39,897 nt of DNA from positions 1-39,897 of the forward strand of contig DATMRF010000004.1 in assembly GCA_035566435.1 (NCBI GenBank), written 5' to 3'. Source of the DNA: DATMRF01 sp035566435 (GTDB lineage Bacteria; Verrucomicrobiota; Verrucomicrobiia; Limisphaerales; UBA8199). Position numbers and translations under genes: made by a program. Below the pieces are notes generated by a model. The model made no database searches. It saw only the letters and a list, made by a program, of their open reading frames with translations, and was not told the DNA's origin. How positions within the stretch are numbered: position 1 is the first letter of the stretch; every line of letters starts with the position of its first letter. Below are positions 7,637-16,619 of this stretch, piece after piece.

Positions 7637-8098
7637 ATGTATTTAGACACTTCCATCCTGGTCAAGCTGCTCGTGCGCGAGCCGGACAGTGACTGGTATG
7701 ACACCGCGCTCGTCGGTCACCACTTCGAAACCTCGGAGCTGGCGCTTGCAGAGGTGCGTTCCGCTCTGCTCGCCAAAGAGCGGGCGGGGCATATTGTCGC
7801 GCGCGAACGCATTAGCGCCGGTGAGAAATTTGCTTCCATGGTGGAGGATGACCTGGTGCGGCTGTTTCCGCTCCACCGCCAGGTGCTGGAGCGCGCGGGC
7901 GCCATGCAATTGGCCTGTCATCCCCGCATTCCACTGCGAACGCTCGACGCGCTTCATGTGGCGACTTGTGACTTGCACCACTGCGGCTCGCTCTCGACCA
8001 CCGATGCCCGAATGCGCGCCGCCTGCGAACAGTTCGCCATCGGGTTGCTCCCGGCCAGCCTGATCGAGGTCACTCGCCGGTCGGAAGAGAACCGCTGA
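7637..8098 (+). CDS. PIN-domain toxin (VapC-like ribonuclease)
   Basis: This 153-residue protein has the four acidic residues of the PIN nuclease site: D4 in MYLDTSILVK, E39 in LALAEVRSALL, D104 in RTLDALHVAT and D123 in LSTTDARM. PIN toxins of this class are Mg-dependent endoribonucleases that cut tRNA, rRNA or mRNA; which RNA is cut here cannot be told. It follows its antitoxin with a two-base gap, so the pair should be translated together. The gyrA ATG lies 16 bases downstream, which places the pair within the gyrB-gyrA transcription unit. Confidence 0.9.
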   Translation: MYLDTSILVKLLVREPDSDWYDTALVGHHFETSELALAEVRSALLAKERAGHIVARERISAGEKFASMVEDDLVRLFPLHRQVLERAGAMQLACHPRIPLRTLDALHVATCDLHHCGSLSTTDARMRAACEQFAIGLLPASLIEVTRRSEENR

Positions 8099-8114
8099 TC
8101 AGCCATTTTTCCTT

Positions 8115-10748
8115 ATGCCTGACGAAAACCAACCAAACGATTCAACCAGCCCGCCCCCGGGCAGTACCCCGTTGTTCGCGGCGAACGAAAAGATCGCGAA
8201 AATCAACGTCGCCGACGAGATCAAGAATTCATTCCTCGATTACTCGATGTCGGTCATCATTTCACGCGCGCTGCCCGACGTGCGCGATGGCTTGAAGCCC
8301 TCCCAGCGCCGGATTCTCTACGCGATGCATGAGCTTGGCCTTTATCCGCCTAAAAAGCACATGAAGTGTGCCAAGATCTGCGGCGATACCTCCGGTAACT
8401 ATCATCCGCATGGCGAGGCGGTCATCTATCCCACCCTGGTCCACATGGCCCAGCCCTGGGCCATGCGCGACCGCCTGGTTGACCCTCAAGGAAACTTCGG
8501 TTCGGTCGAAGGCGACCCCCCGGCGGCCATGCGTTACACCGAGGCGCGCCTGACCGCCCTCGGCGGCACGCTCATGCAGGACATGGAGAAGGACACGGTG
8601 GATTTCGTCCCGAACTATGATGAACGCTTGACGGAGCCCACCGTATTCCCCGCCGCGTTCCCAAACCTTCTGATAAACGGCGGCACCGGCATCGCGGTCG
8701 GCATGGCCACCAACATCCCTCCCCACAACCTCGGCGAAATTATCGATGGCATCTGCGCGCAAATCGACAATCCGGGTATCACGCTCAAGGAGTTGATGAA
8801 GCACGTCAAAGGGCCGGACTTTCCGACCGGTTGCATGCTCCTGGGCCTGGAAGGGATCAAGGACTATTTTACCACCGGTCGCGGCAGCGTCAAAGTGCGC
8901 GGCAAGGTCGGCATGGAGCAACTCAAAGGCGGTCGCGAGCAGATCGTCATCACCGAAATACCCTTTAACGTCAATCGGGCCGTGCTGGTCGAGCGCATCG
9001 CTGAACTGGTCAACGAGAAAATCATCACGGATATCACCGCCGTTCGCGACGAGTCGGACGAGAACACCCGGGTCGTGATTGAAATCAAGCGGGACGCGAT
9101 CCCCAAAGTCGTGATCAACAATCTCTACAGGCACACCGCCCTGGAGACCAGCTTCGCGGTCAACGCCCTGGCCATCGATCATGGCCGGCCCAAAACGCTG
9201 GGCTTGCAGCCGCTCATCAACTGCTACATCGAGCATCGCCGCGAGGTGATTGTTCGGCGGACCAGGTTCGAGCTGCGCAAGGCCGAGGAGCGCGCCGAAA
9301 CCCTCGAGGGCTATCTGATCGCGCTGTCGAACCTGGATGACTTCATCCGGATCATCCGCAGCTCTGCGACCCGCGAGGAAGCGAAGATCAAGCTCCTGGC
9401 GTTCGATTTTACGCGGGCGCAGGTCGAGAAACTCGGCATCCTCATCCGCAGCGAAGCCCGGTTGACCAGCGGCCGTTACTCCTTCAGCGAGGCGCAGGCC
9501 AACGCCATCCTGGAGCTGCGCTTATACCAGTTGACCGGCCTGGAAATCGATAAGGTCAGGGCGGAGTACCGCGACTTGCTCGAACGCATCAAGGACTTGC
9601 TCGATATCCTGGCCAAAGAAGCGCGCGTGCTGGCGATCATCAAAGCCGAACTGCAGGTCATCAAGGAAAAGTACGCCACACCGCGGTTGACCGAACTCGT
9701 GCCCGACGAAGGCGAAATCGCGATCGAGGACCTGATTGCCAATGAGGGCGTCATCATTACGCTGACCCATAGCGGCTTGATCAAACGCACGAACGTCAGT
9801 TCGTATCGCGCCCAACGGCGCGGCGGCAAGGGAGTGATAGGCATGGTCACCCGGGAGGGCGCCACCGAGGAAGACCACGATTTCATCGAACACCTGTTCA
9901 CCGCCAGCACCCACGATTACCTGATGTTTTTCACCAGCACCGGCCGGGTCTACGTCGAACGGGTTCATGAGATCCCGGATATGGGCCGCGCCTCGAAGGG
10001 CCGCAGCATCGCCAACCTGCTCGAGCTCAAGTCCGGCGAGACCATCGCCGCGCTGATTCGGATCCTCGCCAAAACCGGCCCGAACAAGGAAGACACCACC
10101 TGGCAGCAGGAAGGCTTTCTGTTCTTCGCGACTCAACAGGGTACTGTCAAAAAAACGCCGCTGGAGGACTTTACCAACGTGCGCAAGGGCGGCATCATCG
10201 CCATCGGCATCGATCCGGGTGATACTTTGATCGACGTGAAACTGACTTCCGGGCACGACCAGGTGGTCCTCATCACTCGAGACGGCATGAGTATCCGCTT
10301 CTCCGAAGAGGATGTGCGCGCCATGGGCCGTCCCGCCGCCGGTGTCCGCGGCATCAGCCTCGAGAAGGAGGACAAGGTGGTCGCACAATCGGTGATGGTG
10401 ACGGATGCCACGTTGCTCGTCGCGGGCGAAAACGGGATCGGCAAACGCACGCCCTTTGATGAGTACCGCGTTCAATCACGCGGCGGCAAGGGCATCATCA
10501 CGATGAAAACCAACGAAAAGACCGGGGCTGTCGTTGGCGCTTTGACCGTGAGGGACTCCGACGAAATCATGCTGATCACCACCGGGGGACAGATGGTGCG
10601 AACTTTCGTGAAGGACATTCGCGAGGCCGGTCGCAACACTCAAGGGGTGAAGCTGATTGAGCTTGAGCCGGGCGACAAACTGCAGGCGATCGCGCCAGTC
10701 ATCAGCGAACAACAGGAAGACGCCGCGACACAAGCCGATGGCAAGTAG
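8115..10748 (+). CDS. gyrA: DNA gyrase subunit A
   Basis: GyrA is the breakage-reunion subunit of gyrase. In the 877-residue product, the catalytic tyrosine is Y141 in AAMRYTEARLT, and NPGITL..GPDFPTG and NIPPHNLGEII fit the winged-helix core. The C-terminal pinwheel domain carries the gyrase box QRRGGKG, and a second RSGGKG-type copy appears as QSRGGKGIITM. An acidic tail ends the protein. In the quinolone-determining loop HPHGEAVIYP (residues 98-106 region), the residues aligned with E. coli Ser83 and Asp87 are Ala102 and Pro106. No SD is visible. The gene is close behind the PIN toxin and may be read from the gyrB or toxin-antitoxin promoter. Confidence 0.98.
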   Translation: MPDENQPNDSTSPPPGSTPLFAANEKIAKINVADEIKNSFLDYSMSVIISRALPDVRDGLKPSQRRILYAMHELGLYPPKKHMKCAKICGDTSGNYHPHGEAVIYPTLVHMAQPWAMRDRLVDPQGNFGSVEGDPPAAMRYTEARLTALGGTLMQDMEKDTVDFVPNYDERLTEPTVFPAAFPNLLINGGTGIAVGMATNIPPHNLGEIIDGICAQIDNPGITLKELMKHVKGPDFPTGCMLLGLEGIKDYFTTGRGSVKVRGKVGMEQLKGGREQIVITEIPFNVNRAVLVERIAELVNEKIITDITAVRDESDENTRVVIEIKRDAIPKVVINNLYRHTALETSFAVNALAIDHGRPKTLGLQPLINCYIEHRREVIVRRTRFELRKAEERAETLEGYLIALSNLDDFIRIIRSSATREEAKIKLLAFDFTRAQVEKLGILIRSEARLTSGRYSFSEAQANAILELRLYQLTGLEIDKVRAEYRDLLERIKDLLDILAKEARVLAIIKAELQVIKEKYATPRLTELVPDEGEIAIEDLIANEGVIITLTHSGLIKRTNVSSYRAQRRGGKGVIGMVTREGATEEDHDFIEHLFTASTHDYLMFFTSTGRVYVERVHEIPDMGRASKGRSIANLLELKSGETIAALIRILAKTGPNKEDTTWQQEGFLFFATQQGTVKKTPLEDFTNVRKGGIIAIGIDPGDTLIDVKLTSGHDQVVLITRDGMSIRFSEEDVRAMGRPAAGVRGISLEKEDKVVAQSVMVTDATLLVAGENGIGKRTPFDEYRVQSRGGKGIITMKTNEKTGAVVGALTVRDSDEIMLITTGGQMVRTFVKDIREAGRNTQGVKLIELEPGDKLQAIAPVISEQQEDAATQADGK

Positions 10749-10761
10749 CTCCAGGACTCGC

Positions 10762-11394
10762 TTAAAAAAGATACGATATTCCCAGCACGGGTCCGTCGGC
10801 GTTGATCCCGAGGTTCTTCTTGCCGGTGTTGGCATTGGAGATGTGCTGAAAGCGGTATTCGAAATTCAAAGCCCATTGGGGGCGGATGAACCAGCGGACC
10901 CCCGCTCCCAAATCCAAATTAAAGTTGAAAGGTTGCCCCACAATCCCGCGGTCGATGTCCGTCGAAACCATGCCCGCTCCAGCTTGCGCATAAGGCACCC
11001 ACCTGCAGCCTGGCCGGACGAAGTTATACCGCCCCCAAAGAGTGACCCCGGCGATGTAGCTGCCCGGCCCCACGAAAATGCCGCTGCCGAACCCTTCGCC
11101 CGCAACCTCGAAATTACCTCTGAAAAAGCCCGTGTCCTTAAAGTCCGTGAGCATGTAACCAAACTGAACCTCCGTCATGGTGTAATTGACGGTCGGTCGC
11201 TTAAGGGTGGCGATAAACGGAGAGAAAAGCGCGCCGTTGTTGAAGCTGGCTTCGTACCGGCCCCGCTCGAACAGGTTGTCAATGGAGAAGCGGTCGGCCT
11301 CTTCGGAACGGCCTCCAGCCCCGCCACTTGCGTGGCACAGTTGCAGGTTCAGTACAAAGAAAATCGCCGCTATGAACTTCTCAAGTCGCCTCAT
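10762..11394 (-). CDS. PagL-like lipid A deacylase / acyloxyacyl hydrolase family outer-membrane protein
   Basis: A signal peptide (MRRLEKFIAAIFFVLNLQL..HAS) precedes a beta-barrel-like sequence with alternating polar and hydrophobic residues, ending with an aromatic residue as outer-membrane barrels do. The C-terminal motif RFQHISNANTG..NLGIN..G matches the PagL family (PF09411), which removes the 3-O-acyl chain of lipid A. The catalytic His and Ser (H-x-S) are present. The residue at the spacing of PagL Glu140 is Asn, so activity is uncertain. I took the ATG at 11394 since it begins the signal peptide; the frame is open further upstream. The stop lies 13 bases from the gyrA stop (convergent). 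Confidence 0.75.
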   Translation of the reverse strand: MRRLEKFIAAIFFVLNLQLCHASGGAGGRSEEADRFSIDNLFERGRYEASFNNGALFSPFIATLKRPTVNYTMTEVQFGYMLTDFKDTGFFRGNFEVAGEGFGSGIFVGPGSYIAGVTLWGRYNFVRPGCRWVPYAQAGAGMVSTDIDRGIVGQPFNFNLDLGAGVRWFIRPQWALNFEYRFQHISNANTGKKNLGINADGPVLGISYLF

Positions 11395-11564
11395 CGTATA
11401 TCGGGCGCAAGATGCGCCCGCGCGGAGCATTCTGTACCACGAACCGATAACGTGCAACTCGCGGCAGTCCTGCAAGTCGCCCCAGCCCCGTTCCGGTGAA
11501 ATTTGGCCGAGGTTGCGGTCGGCTCAGGATTCGAGTTCTTGTGAAATACCGGTGCCAATTGGGC

Positions 11565-12272
11565 TCAGGGTGCCAGGCGCTCGATGACCCAGCCCCCGTC
11601 ATCCTGTCGAGTATAGCGGAAACGGTCATGGAGCCGGTTCGGCCGGCCCTGCCAGAACTCAATCCGGTCAGGCTTGAGCGCATACCCGCCCCAATGCGGA
11701 GGGCGAGGAACTTCCTGCCCGGGATACTGTCGCTCGAGTTGCTCCCATTTTTCTTGAAGCGCCGCACGGTCCTGCACCACCTGACTTTGGTCCGACGCCC
11801 AGGCCGCGATGCGGCTGCCCCGAGGCCGGCTCCGGAAGTACGCGTCCGATTCCGCAGCCGGGAGTTGGCTGACTTTCCCTGCAAGGCAAACCTGGCGCTC
11901 TTGTCCGGGCCAATAGAACACCAGCGCCGCGTTAGAGTTCTGCGCCAACTCCACCCCTTTCCGACTCTGGTGGTTGGTGTAAAACAGGAAACCCCTTTCG
12001 TCCAGCCCCTTGAGCAAAACGATACGCGCGGAAGGGCGGCCCTGGGCATCCACTGTCGCGAGGGTCATGGAGTTCACATCTACTTGTTCGACACCGCGGA
12101 TCAGGAGGAGCGATTTATAAACATTGATGAAGAAGCTGCGGATGCGCCCACTGGCACGCGCTCCGCTCGCCTGGTCGAACCACTTCCTGAACTGGACGAT
12201 CGCATCTGCATCCAGGTCCCGGCGTCGCAAACCTGCCAGGTTGTATTCACGTCGAAGGTCCGCAATGCCCAT
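11565..12272 (-). CDS. pdxH: Pyridoxamine 5'-phosphate oxidase
   Basis: PdxH is the FMN enzyme that oxidises pyridoxine or pyridoxamine 5'-phosphate to pyridoxal phosphate. Motifs seen: LRREYNLAGLRRRDLDADA at the N-terminus, RIVLLKGLDERGFLFYTN, SRPRGSRIAAWASDQS, and the PHWGGYALKPDRIEFWQG segment followed by RLHDRF at the C-terminus. The length is 235 residues against about 218 for E. coli. The difference is a single insertion of about 24 residues (near 36-60, RSFFINVYKSLLLIRG) between the first helix and the usual MTLATVD strand. The start at 12272 matches the family N-terminus. It is divergent from rpiB. Confidence 0.95.
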   Translation of the reverse strand: MGIADLRREYNLAGLRRRDLDADAIVQFRKWFDQASGARASGRIRSFFINVYKSLLLIRGVEQVDVNSMTLATVDAQGRPSARIVLLKGLDERGFLFYTNHQSRKGVELAQNSNAALVFYWPGQERQVCLAGKVSQLPAAESDAYFRSRPRGSRIAAWASDQSQVVQDRAALQEKWEQLERQYPGQEVPRPPHWGGYALKPDRIEFWQGRPNRLHDRFRYTRQDDGGWVIERLAP

Positions 12273-12385
12273 AACTTGAGCCCGGAATGTATCGCAACTT
12301 GGTTGCCGCTGTCTATAACCTCCGACGGCGGCTCAGGAGACCGCTGGCGAGATGCCCGTCGGCGTGCCATACTCGATGCAAGCTC

Positions 12386-12826
12386 ATGAGAATTGCGATT
12401 GGTTCCGACCATGCCGGTTTTGATTACAAAGAAAAGATCCGCGGGTTGCTTGGCAGCCTGGGCCACACGGTGACGGATTTTGGCACAAACTCGAACGCTC
12501 CGGTGGACTATCCGCTTTTCATCAGGCCGGTAGCGGAGGCTGTGGCGCGTGGGACTTGTGAGCGTGGCGTTGTGCTCGGCGGTTCCGGAAACGGCGAGGC
12601 CATCGTCGCCAACCGCGTCCGCGGGGTGCGCTGCGCGTTGTGTTGGAGCGCGGAATCTGCCCGGCTGGCGCGGCAGCACAATGACGCCAACGTTATCTCG
12701 CTCGGTCAAAGGATGGTGCCTCTCGAAACGGCCCTTGACTTGGTACGTATTTGGTTGGAGACGCCTTTTGAAGGCGGCCGGCATCAGCGCAGGATCGACT
12801 TGATTGATGCCAACCAACCCTGCTGA
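12386..12826 (+). CDS. rpiB: Ribose-5-phosphate isomerase B
   Basis: RpiB interconverts ribose 5-phosphate and ribulose 5-phosphate. The 146-residue product begins MRIAIGSDHAGFDYKEKI and contains GGSGNGEAIVANRV, ALCWS and RQHNDANVISLG. E. coli RpiB uses Cys66 in a CGTGIG loop; here the loop is GGSGNGE, which is the Mycobacterium tuberculosis type, where a Glu in the same loop serves as the base. The sequence therefore belongs to the actinobacterial-like subclass. The frame is open upstream to 12287, but the family start is clearly at 12386. It converges with the fumarase beta gene. Confidence 0.93.
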   Translation: MRIAIGSDHAGFDYKEKIRGLLGSLGHTVTDFGTNSNAPVDYPLFIRPVAEAVARGTCERGVVLGGSGNGEAIVANRVRGVRCALCWSAESARLARQHNDANVISLGQRMVPLETALDLVRIWLETPFEGGRHQRRIDLIDANQPC

Positions 12827-12845
12827 AGCCTTCGAGTTTCGGAGC

Positions 12846-13421
12846 CTACACGTACTTGGCCAACTCCGCCTGGCTGGCAACGAAGACTTCTTTGTGCAGC
12901 GAGTTGCCTTGTGCATCCATGGTAACCACGGCTGGGAAACTGACGACCTCGAATTCCCAGATCGCCTCAGGCGCGCCGAATTCATCCATGAAATATACGT
13001 TCGGCACACGCTGGATGCGCTCGGCGAGCACCTGCGCCGCGCCCCCGACCGCATGCAAGTAAGCGCAGCCATACTGGCGGCACGCTTCCAGCGTCCGCTC
13101 AGCCATCCCGCCTTTCCCGATCACTCCACGCAGGCCAAAATCGCGAATGATTTGCCACTGGTATGGCTCCTCGCGTATCGAAGTCGTTGGGCCGGCCGCG
13201 ACGCACTTCCAGTCGCCCCGCTCGTCCTTAATGACGACCGGGCCGCAGTGGTAGAGAATGCCGCCGTTGAGATCGACGCCCGCGGGAAGCTTGCCACCCT
13301 CGTGGAGGTATTTGTGGACGGCATCACGGCCGGTGAAGAGCACACCGGTGATCGCCACCTCGTCGCCCACCTTGAGCGCGCGGATCGCTGATTCGGAGAC
13401 TGGAGTCGTGAGTGGAATCAT
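12846..13421 (-). CDS. Class I fumarate hydratase, beta (C-terminal) subunit
   Basis: The 191-residue protein matches the C-terminal domain of class I fumarases and the beta subunit of L(+)-tartrate dehydratase. It has GDEVAITGVLFTGRDAVHKYL, a GGILYHCGPVV segment, AAGPTTSIRE and GVIGKGGM, which form the substrate-binding swivel domain. It starts 12 bases after the alpha subunit stop with a GGAAG SD. Together they form a two-subunit, iron-sulfur hydratase of the TCA cycle. Fumarase is the likelier activity in a housekeeping setting, but the related tartrate dehydratase cannot be excluded by sequence inspection. Confidence 0.92.
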   Translation of the reverse strand: MIPLTTPVSESAIRALKVGDEVAITGVLFTGRDAVHKYLHEGGKLPAGVDLNGGILYHCGPVVIKDERGDWKCVAAGPTTSIREEPYQWQIIRDFGLRGVIGKGGMAERTLEACRQYGCAYLHAVGGAAQVLAERIQRVPNVYFMDEFGAPEAIWEFEVVSFPAVVTMDAQGNSLHKEVFVASQAELAKYV

Positions 13422-13433
13422 GGGAACTTCCGT

Positions 13434-14312
13434 TCAATAGAGCCATTGCTGGATTTCGCCTTCTGGGCTAAGAGCCACGCCCTGTCGGCGGTAAGCCCAG
13501 CACATGTAGCTGATGCTGACGAAATAGGACGCCGGCAGCCGGTTGAGAACGCCGATCTTGGTTCCCAGCAGAGTCGTTTTTCCACCGAACCCCATTGGCC
13601 CAATACCCAGCTTGTTGGCGGTTTCCACGATGTCACGTTCCAGCGTGTCGAGCTCGGGGTTGGGATTGCGGTCGTCGAGCTTGCGCAGGAGTTGTTGTTT
13701 TGAAAACTCGTAGCCGGTGGCCCGGTCGCCGCCGATGCAAACGCCGAGGATGCCCGGGCCGCAGCCTTTTCCCTGGGCCTGCAGAACGGCGTCCAGGATG
13801 GCCTTACGACAGCCGTCCAGGTCGCGGTTAGCTTTCAGTTTTTCGTTCGGGAGCGAATATTGCGTGCCGACGTTTTCACAGCCGCCACCTTTTAGAACCA
13901 GCCGCACGGTCACCTCCGGCGAGCGGTGCTGGTGGAAGTGAACCGTTGGAGACCCAGGACCGATATTCGTGCCGTCGTTCTTGCCGCTGATGGAATCGAC
14001 AGAGTTTTGGCGCAGAAATCCCTTCTTCGTAGCGAGTGTGATGGCTTCACGCGCAGTTTCCTGAAACGAGAGCTGGTCGAAGCCAGGCGGGCAATCCACG
14101 TAAAAGAGAATGCTGCCGGTATCCTGGCAAATCGGTTGGGATTTGGATTTCGCCAGCGCAATGTTCTGGTCGATGATCCCCATGGCATTGGCGGCAATAG
14201 TGCCCTTCTTCTCATTGTCTAAGGCGCCTAGTATGGCCTGGTGGACGTCTTCCGGGATTTCGGCAGAAGTGCGGCGGATCAGCTCGAGCAAAGAGTCACC
14301 CAACACGTTCAT
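13434..14312 (-). CDS. Class I fumarate hydratase, alpha (N-terminal) subunit
   Basis: The 292-residue product contains three conserved cysteines in the right settings to bind a [4Fe-4S] cluster: QPICQDTGSILFYV, LKGGGCENVG and GPGILGVCIGGDR. The C-terminal part has IGPMGFGGKTTLLG. This is the catalytic cluster subunit of a heteromeric class I fumarase. I chose the ATG at 14312 since it is followed directly by the family N-terminus; the frame stays open for 81 residues upstream with no likeness to the family. It is divergent from the DsbD-type gene, with about 160 bases between them. Confidence 0.93.
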   Translation of the reverse strand: MNVLGDSLLELIRRTSAEIPEDVHQAILGALDNEKKGTIAANAMGIIDQNIALAKSKSQPICQDTGSILFYVDCPPGFDQLSFQETAREAITLATKKGFLRQNSVDSISGKNDGTNIGPGSPTVHFHQHRSPEVTVRLVLKGGGCENVGTQYSLPNEKLKANRDLDGCRKAILDAVLQAQGKGCGPGILGVCIGGDRATGYEFSKQQLLRKLDDRNPNPELDTLERDIVETANKLGIGPMGFGGKTTLLGTKIGVLNRLPASYFVSISYMCWAYRRQGVALSPEGEIQQWLY

Positions 14313-14471
14313 CGGCGCAAACCTAATGACCTGCAGAAGGCAAGTCAATCGCCGTGTGCGCGCCAAGCGTCTCAAAACACTCTTTTGGCGGCCGTCCCGC
14401 TGCAAGGGCAGACCGGGACAGGCAGTGCAGAATTTGCTGCAACCGCTCTGATTCTGGGGCATGTTGTGCCG

Positions 14472-16619
14472 ATGCGACGCATCACATGTGCGATCAGCGT
14501 GGGTTTGCTCAGTCTCGCGGGCCTTTCGGCCGAGGCAGCGCACACACGGGCGCAATTACTGCTGGCGGAGGATCAGGCTCGGCCCGGGGACACTGTGCTG
14601 GCCGGAATCCGCTTGCAAATGGACCCTGGCTGGCACACCTACTGGAAGAATCCGGGCGACTCCGGCATGGCCACCCAGATCCAGTGGCAGCTTCCGCCCG
14701 GAGTAACCGCCGGCAAAGTACGCTGGCCGGCACCCGAAAAGATGCCTGAATCCGGGCTTACGACCTACGTTTACACAAACGAAGTCGTACTGCTCGTGCC
14801 GCTCAAACTCTCGACCGAGGTGAGCCCTGGACGTCTTGAGCTAAAAGCGACCCTTTCGTGGCTCGAGTGTGAGGTGCTATGCGTCCCCGGCAAGGCTAAC
14901 GTGCAGGCAAGCCTAACAGTTGGAACCGAGCCGAAGGGTTCCGCAGACGCGCCACTGCTGGAACGCTGGGAAGCACAACTACCTCGCCCCGGCGATTCCG
15001 TCGCGCCCCGCGGGTGGTGGGAATCCGCGCCCAAGGACGACTCTCGCCCGCTATTGGTGGAGTGGAATTCCGCCCTGCCCGCCACCAGCGCCGATTTCTT
15101 CCCTGACAGCAGCGAGCAGTACGAGGTGCAGGCCGGCACCGAAAGGTTGCCGGCCGATAGCGGGAAGATTCGTATTCGCAAAGAGATCAAGAAATTATCT
15201 GGCGATTGGCCGAAAGAAATTTCGGGCCTGGTGACCCAACGATCTGGTGCGGAGCGACTCGCCTACGACGTGAAACTGGAACTGATGTCACCGGCGCCAG
15301 CGACGACAGCAAACCCAGCGGCGACGGCCCTAACGGCGGCTCCCCCGCTTTGGCAAATGCTGGTTTATGCGTTTCTCGGCGGTCTGATTCTTAACGTGAT
15401 GCCCTGTGTGCTGCCGGTGATCGCTTTGAAGATTCTGGGGTTCGTAGCCCAGGCCAAAGACGAGCCGCGGCGTGTGCGCCAGCTCGGGGTAGTTTACGGC
15501 CTGGGGGTGGTGGCGTCTTTTCTGGGGTTGGCCGGACTGGTCATCGGCTTGCAGGCCGCCGGACACAGAGCGGGCTGGGGCATGCAATTCGGCAACCCGC
15601 AGTTTCTTGTCATCTTGACCGCGCTGGTGACGTTGGTCGCGCTGAACCTGTTTGGGCTGTTCGAGGTCAACCTGAGCGGTGGCGCGATGAATGCTGCGGG
15701 GAACCTTGCTTCGAAACACGGCGCCGTCGGCGCCTTTTTCAACGGGGTGCTGGCCACCATCCTGGCGACGCCCTGCACCGCACCATTCCTGAGCATCGCG
15801 CTCGGATTCGCGTTCGCGCAAAAGGCGCCCTTGATCGCCTTAACCTTGCTCACGGTTGGATTGGGATTGGCAAGCCCTTACGTCCTTTTAAGCTGGCATC
15901 CGGGCTGGCTGAAGTTTCTCCCGAAACCCGGCGCCTGGATGGAGCGGTTCAAGATTGCGATGGGTTTTCCGATGCTGGCGACTGCGCTCTGGCTGTTTAG
16001 CCTGCTACCCGTGCATTACGGAGACCGGGCCTGGTGGTTGGGCATTTTCCTCGTAATTCTGGCTTTTTGCACCTGGATCTTCGGCGAGTTTGTCCAGCGC
16101 GGCCGTGTGCGCCGACCCTTGGCACTAAGCGTGGCGTTGGTATTCCTTGCGACTGGATACGCCGGTATCGTCGAAGGAAAAATACATTGGCGCTCAGCTC
16201 AAGCGTCCGGGCCAGCGAAGGCCGGGCCGAAAGATCGACCGGAAGGCATCGCCTGGAAACCCTGGACCCCGGAAGCGGTCACCGCAGCGCGTCAGGAACG
16301 CCGGCCGGTGCTGGTAGATTTCACTGCCGATTGGTGCCTAACCTGCAACACGCTCGTCAAGCCGGCGCTGGAAAATCCGAACGTTAGGCAGCGGCTTGAG
16401 GAAATTAACGCGGTGCCGCTTTTGGGAGATTACACGAGCACCCCCGATGTGATCACCGAACAATTGACGCGCTTCGGCCGCGCGGGTGTGCCGCTGGTGG
16501 TAGTGTACCCAAAAGATCCCAAGGAGCCGCCGATTGTCCTGCCTGAACCATCGCCACTACGGACGCCATCGCATTACAGCACGATTATCTTGGGGGCCCT
16601 GGAACGGGCGGGGCGGTGA
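14472..16619 (+). CDS. dsbD: Thiol:disulfide interchange protein DsbD
   Basis: DsbD moves electrons from cytoplasmic thioredoxin to periplasmic partners, for example in cytochrome c maturation. After a signal peptide (MRRITCAISVGLLSLAGLSAEA) comes a periplasmic alpha domain with the pair C-E-V-L-C, then about eight membrane helices with redox cysteines in LNVMPCVLPVIALK and LATPCTAPFLS. The C-terminal thioredoxin-like domain carries DFTADWCLTCNTLV. All three Cys pairs are present, so the relay should be complete. The product is about 715 residues from ATG 14472; the open frame upstream overlaps the divergent fumarase gene and is not used. Its stop overlaps the GTG of the next gene. Confidence 0.92.
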   Translation: MRRITCAISVGLLSLAGLSAEAAHTRAQLLLAEDQARPGDTVLAGIRLQMDPGWHTYWKNPGDSGMATQIQWQLPPGVTAGKVRWPAPEKMPESGLTTYVYTNEVVLLVPLKLSTEVSPGRLELKATLSWLECEVLCVPGKANVQASLTVGTEPKGSADAPLLERWEAQLPRPGDSVAPRGWWESAPKDDSRPLLVEWNSALPATSADFFPDSSEQYEVQAGTERLPADSGKIRIRKEIKKLSGDWPKEISGLVTQRSGAERLAYDVKLELMSPAPATTANPAATALTAAPPLWQMLVYAFLGGLILNVMPCVLPVIALKILGFVAQAKDEPRRVRQLGVVYGLGVVASFLGLAGLVIGLQAAGHRAGWGMQFGNPQFLVILTALVTLVALNLFGLFEVNLSGGAMNAAGNLASKHGAVGAFFNGVLATILATPCTAPFLSIALGFAFAQKAPLIALTLLTVGLGLASPYVLLSWHPGWLKFLPKPGAWMERFKIAMGFPMLATALWLFSLLPVHYGDRAWWLGIFLVILAFCTWIFGEFVQRGRVRRPLALSVALVFLATGYAGIVEGKIHWRSAQASGPAKAGPKDRPEGIAWKPWTPEAVTAARQERRPVLVDFTADWCLTCNTLVKPALENPNVRQRLEEINAVPLLGDYTSTPDVITEQLTRFGRAGVPLVVVYPKDPKEPPIVLPEPSPLRTPSHYSTIILGALERAGR

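Noticed and set aside
8262..9236. 324- and 317-codon open frames opposite gyrA (8262-9236 and 9522-10475)
   Set aside because: Same reason: shadows of a gene with clear motifs.
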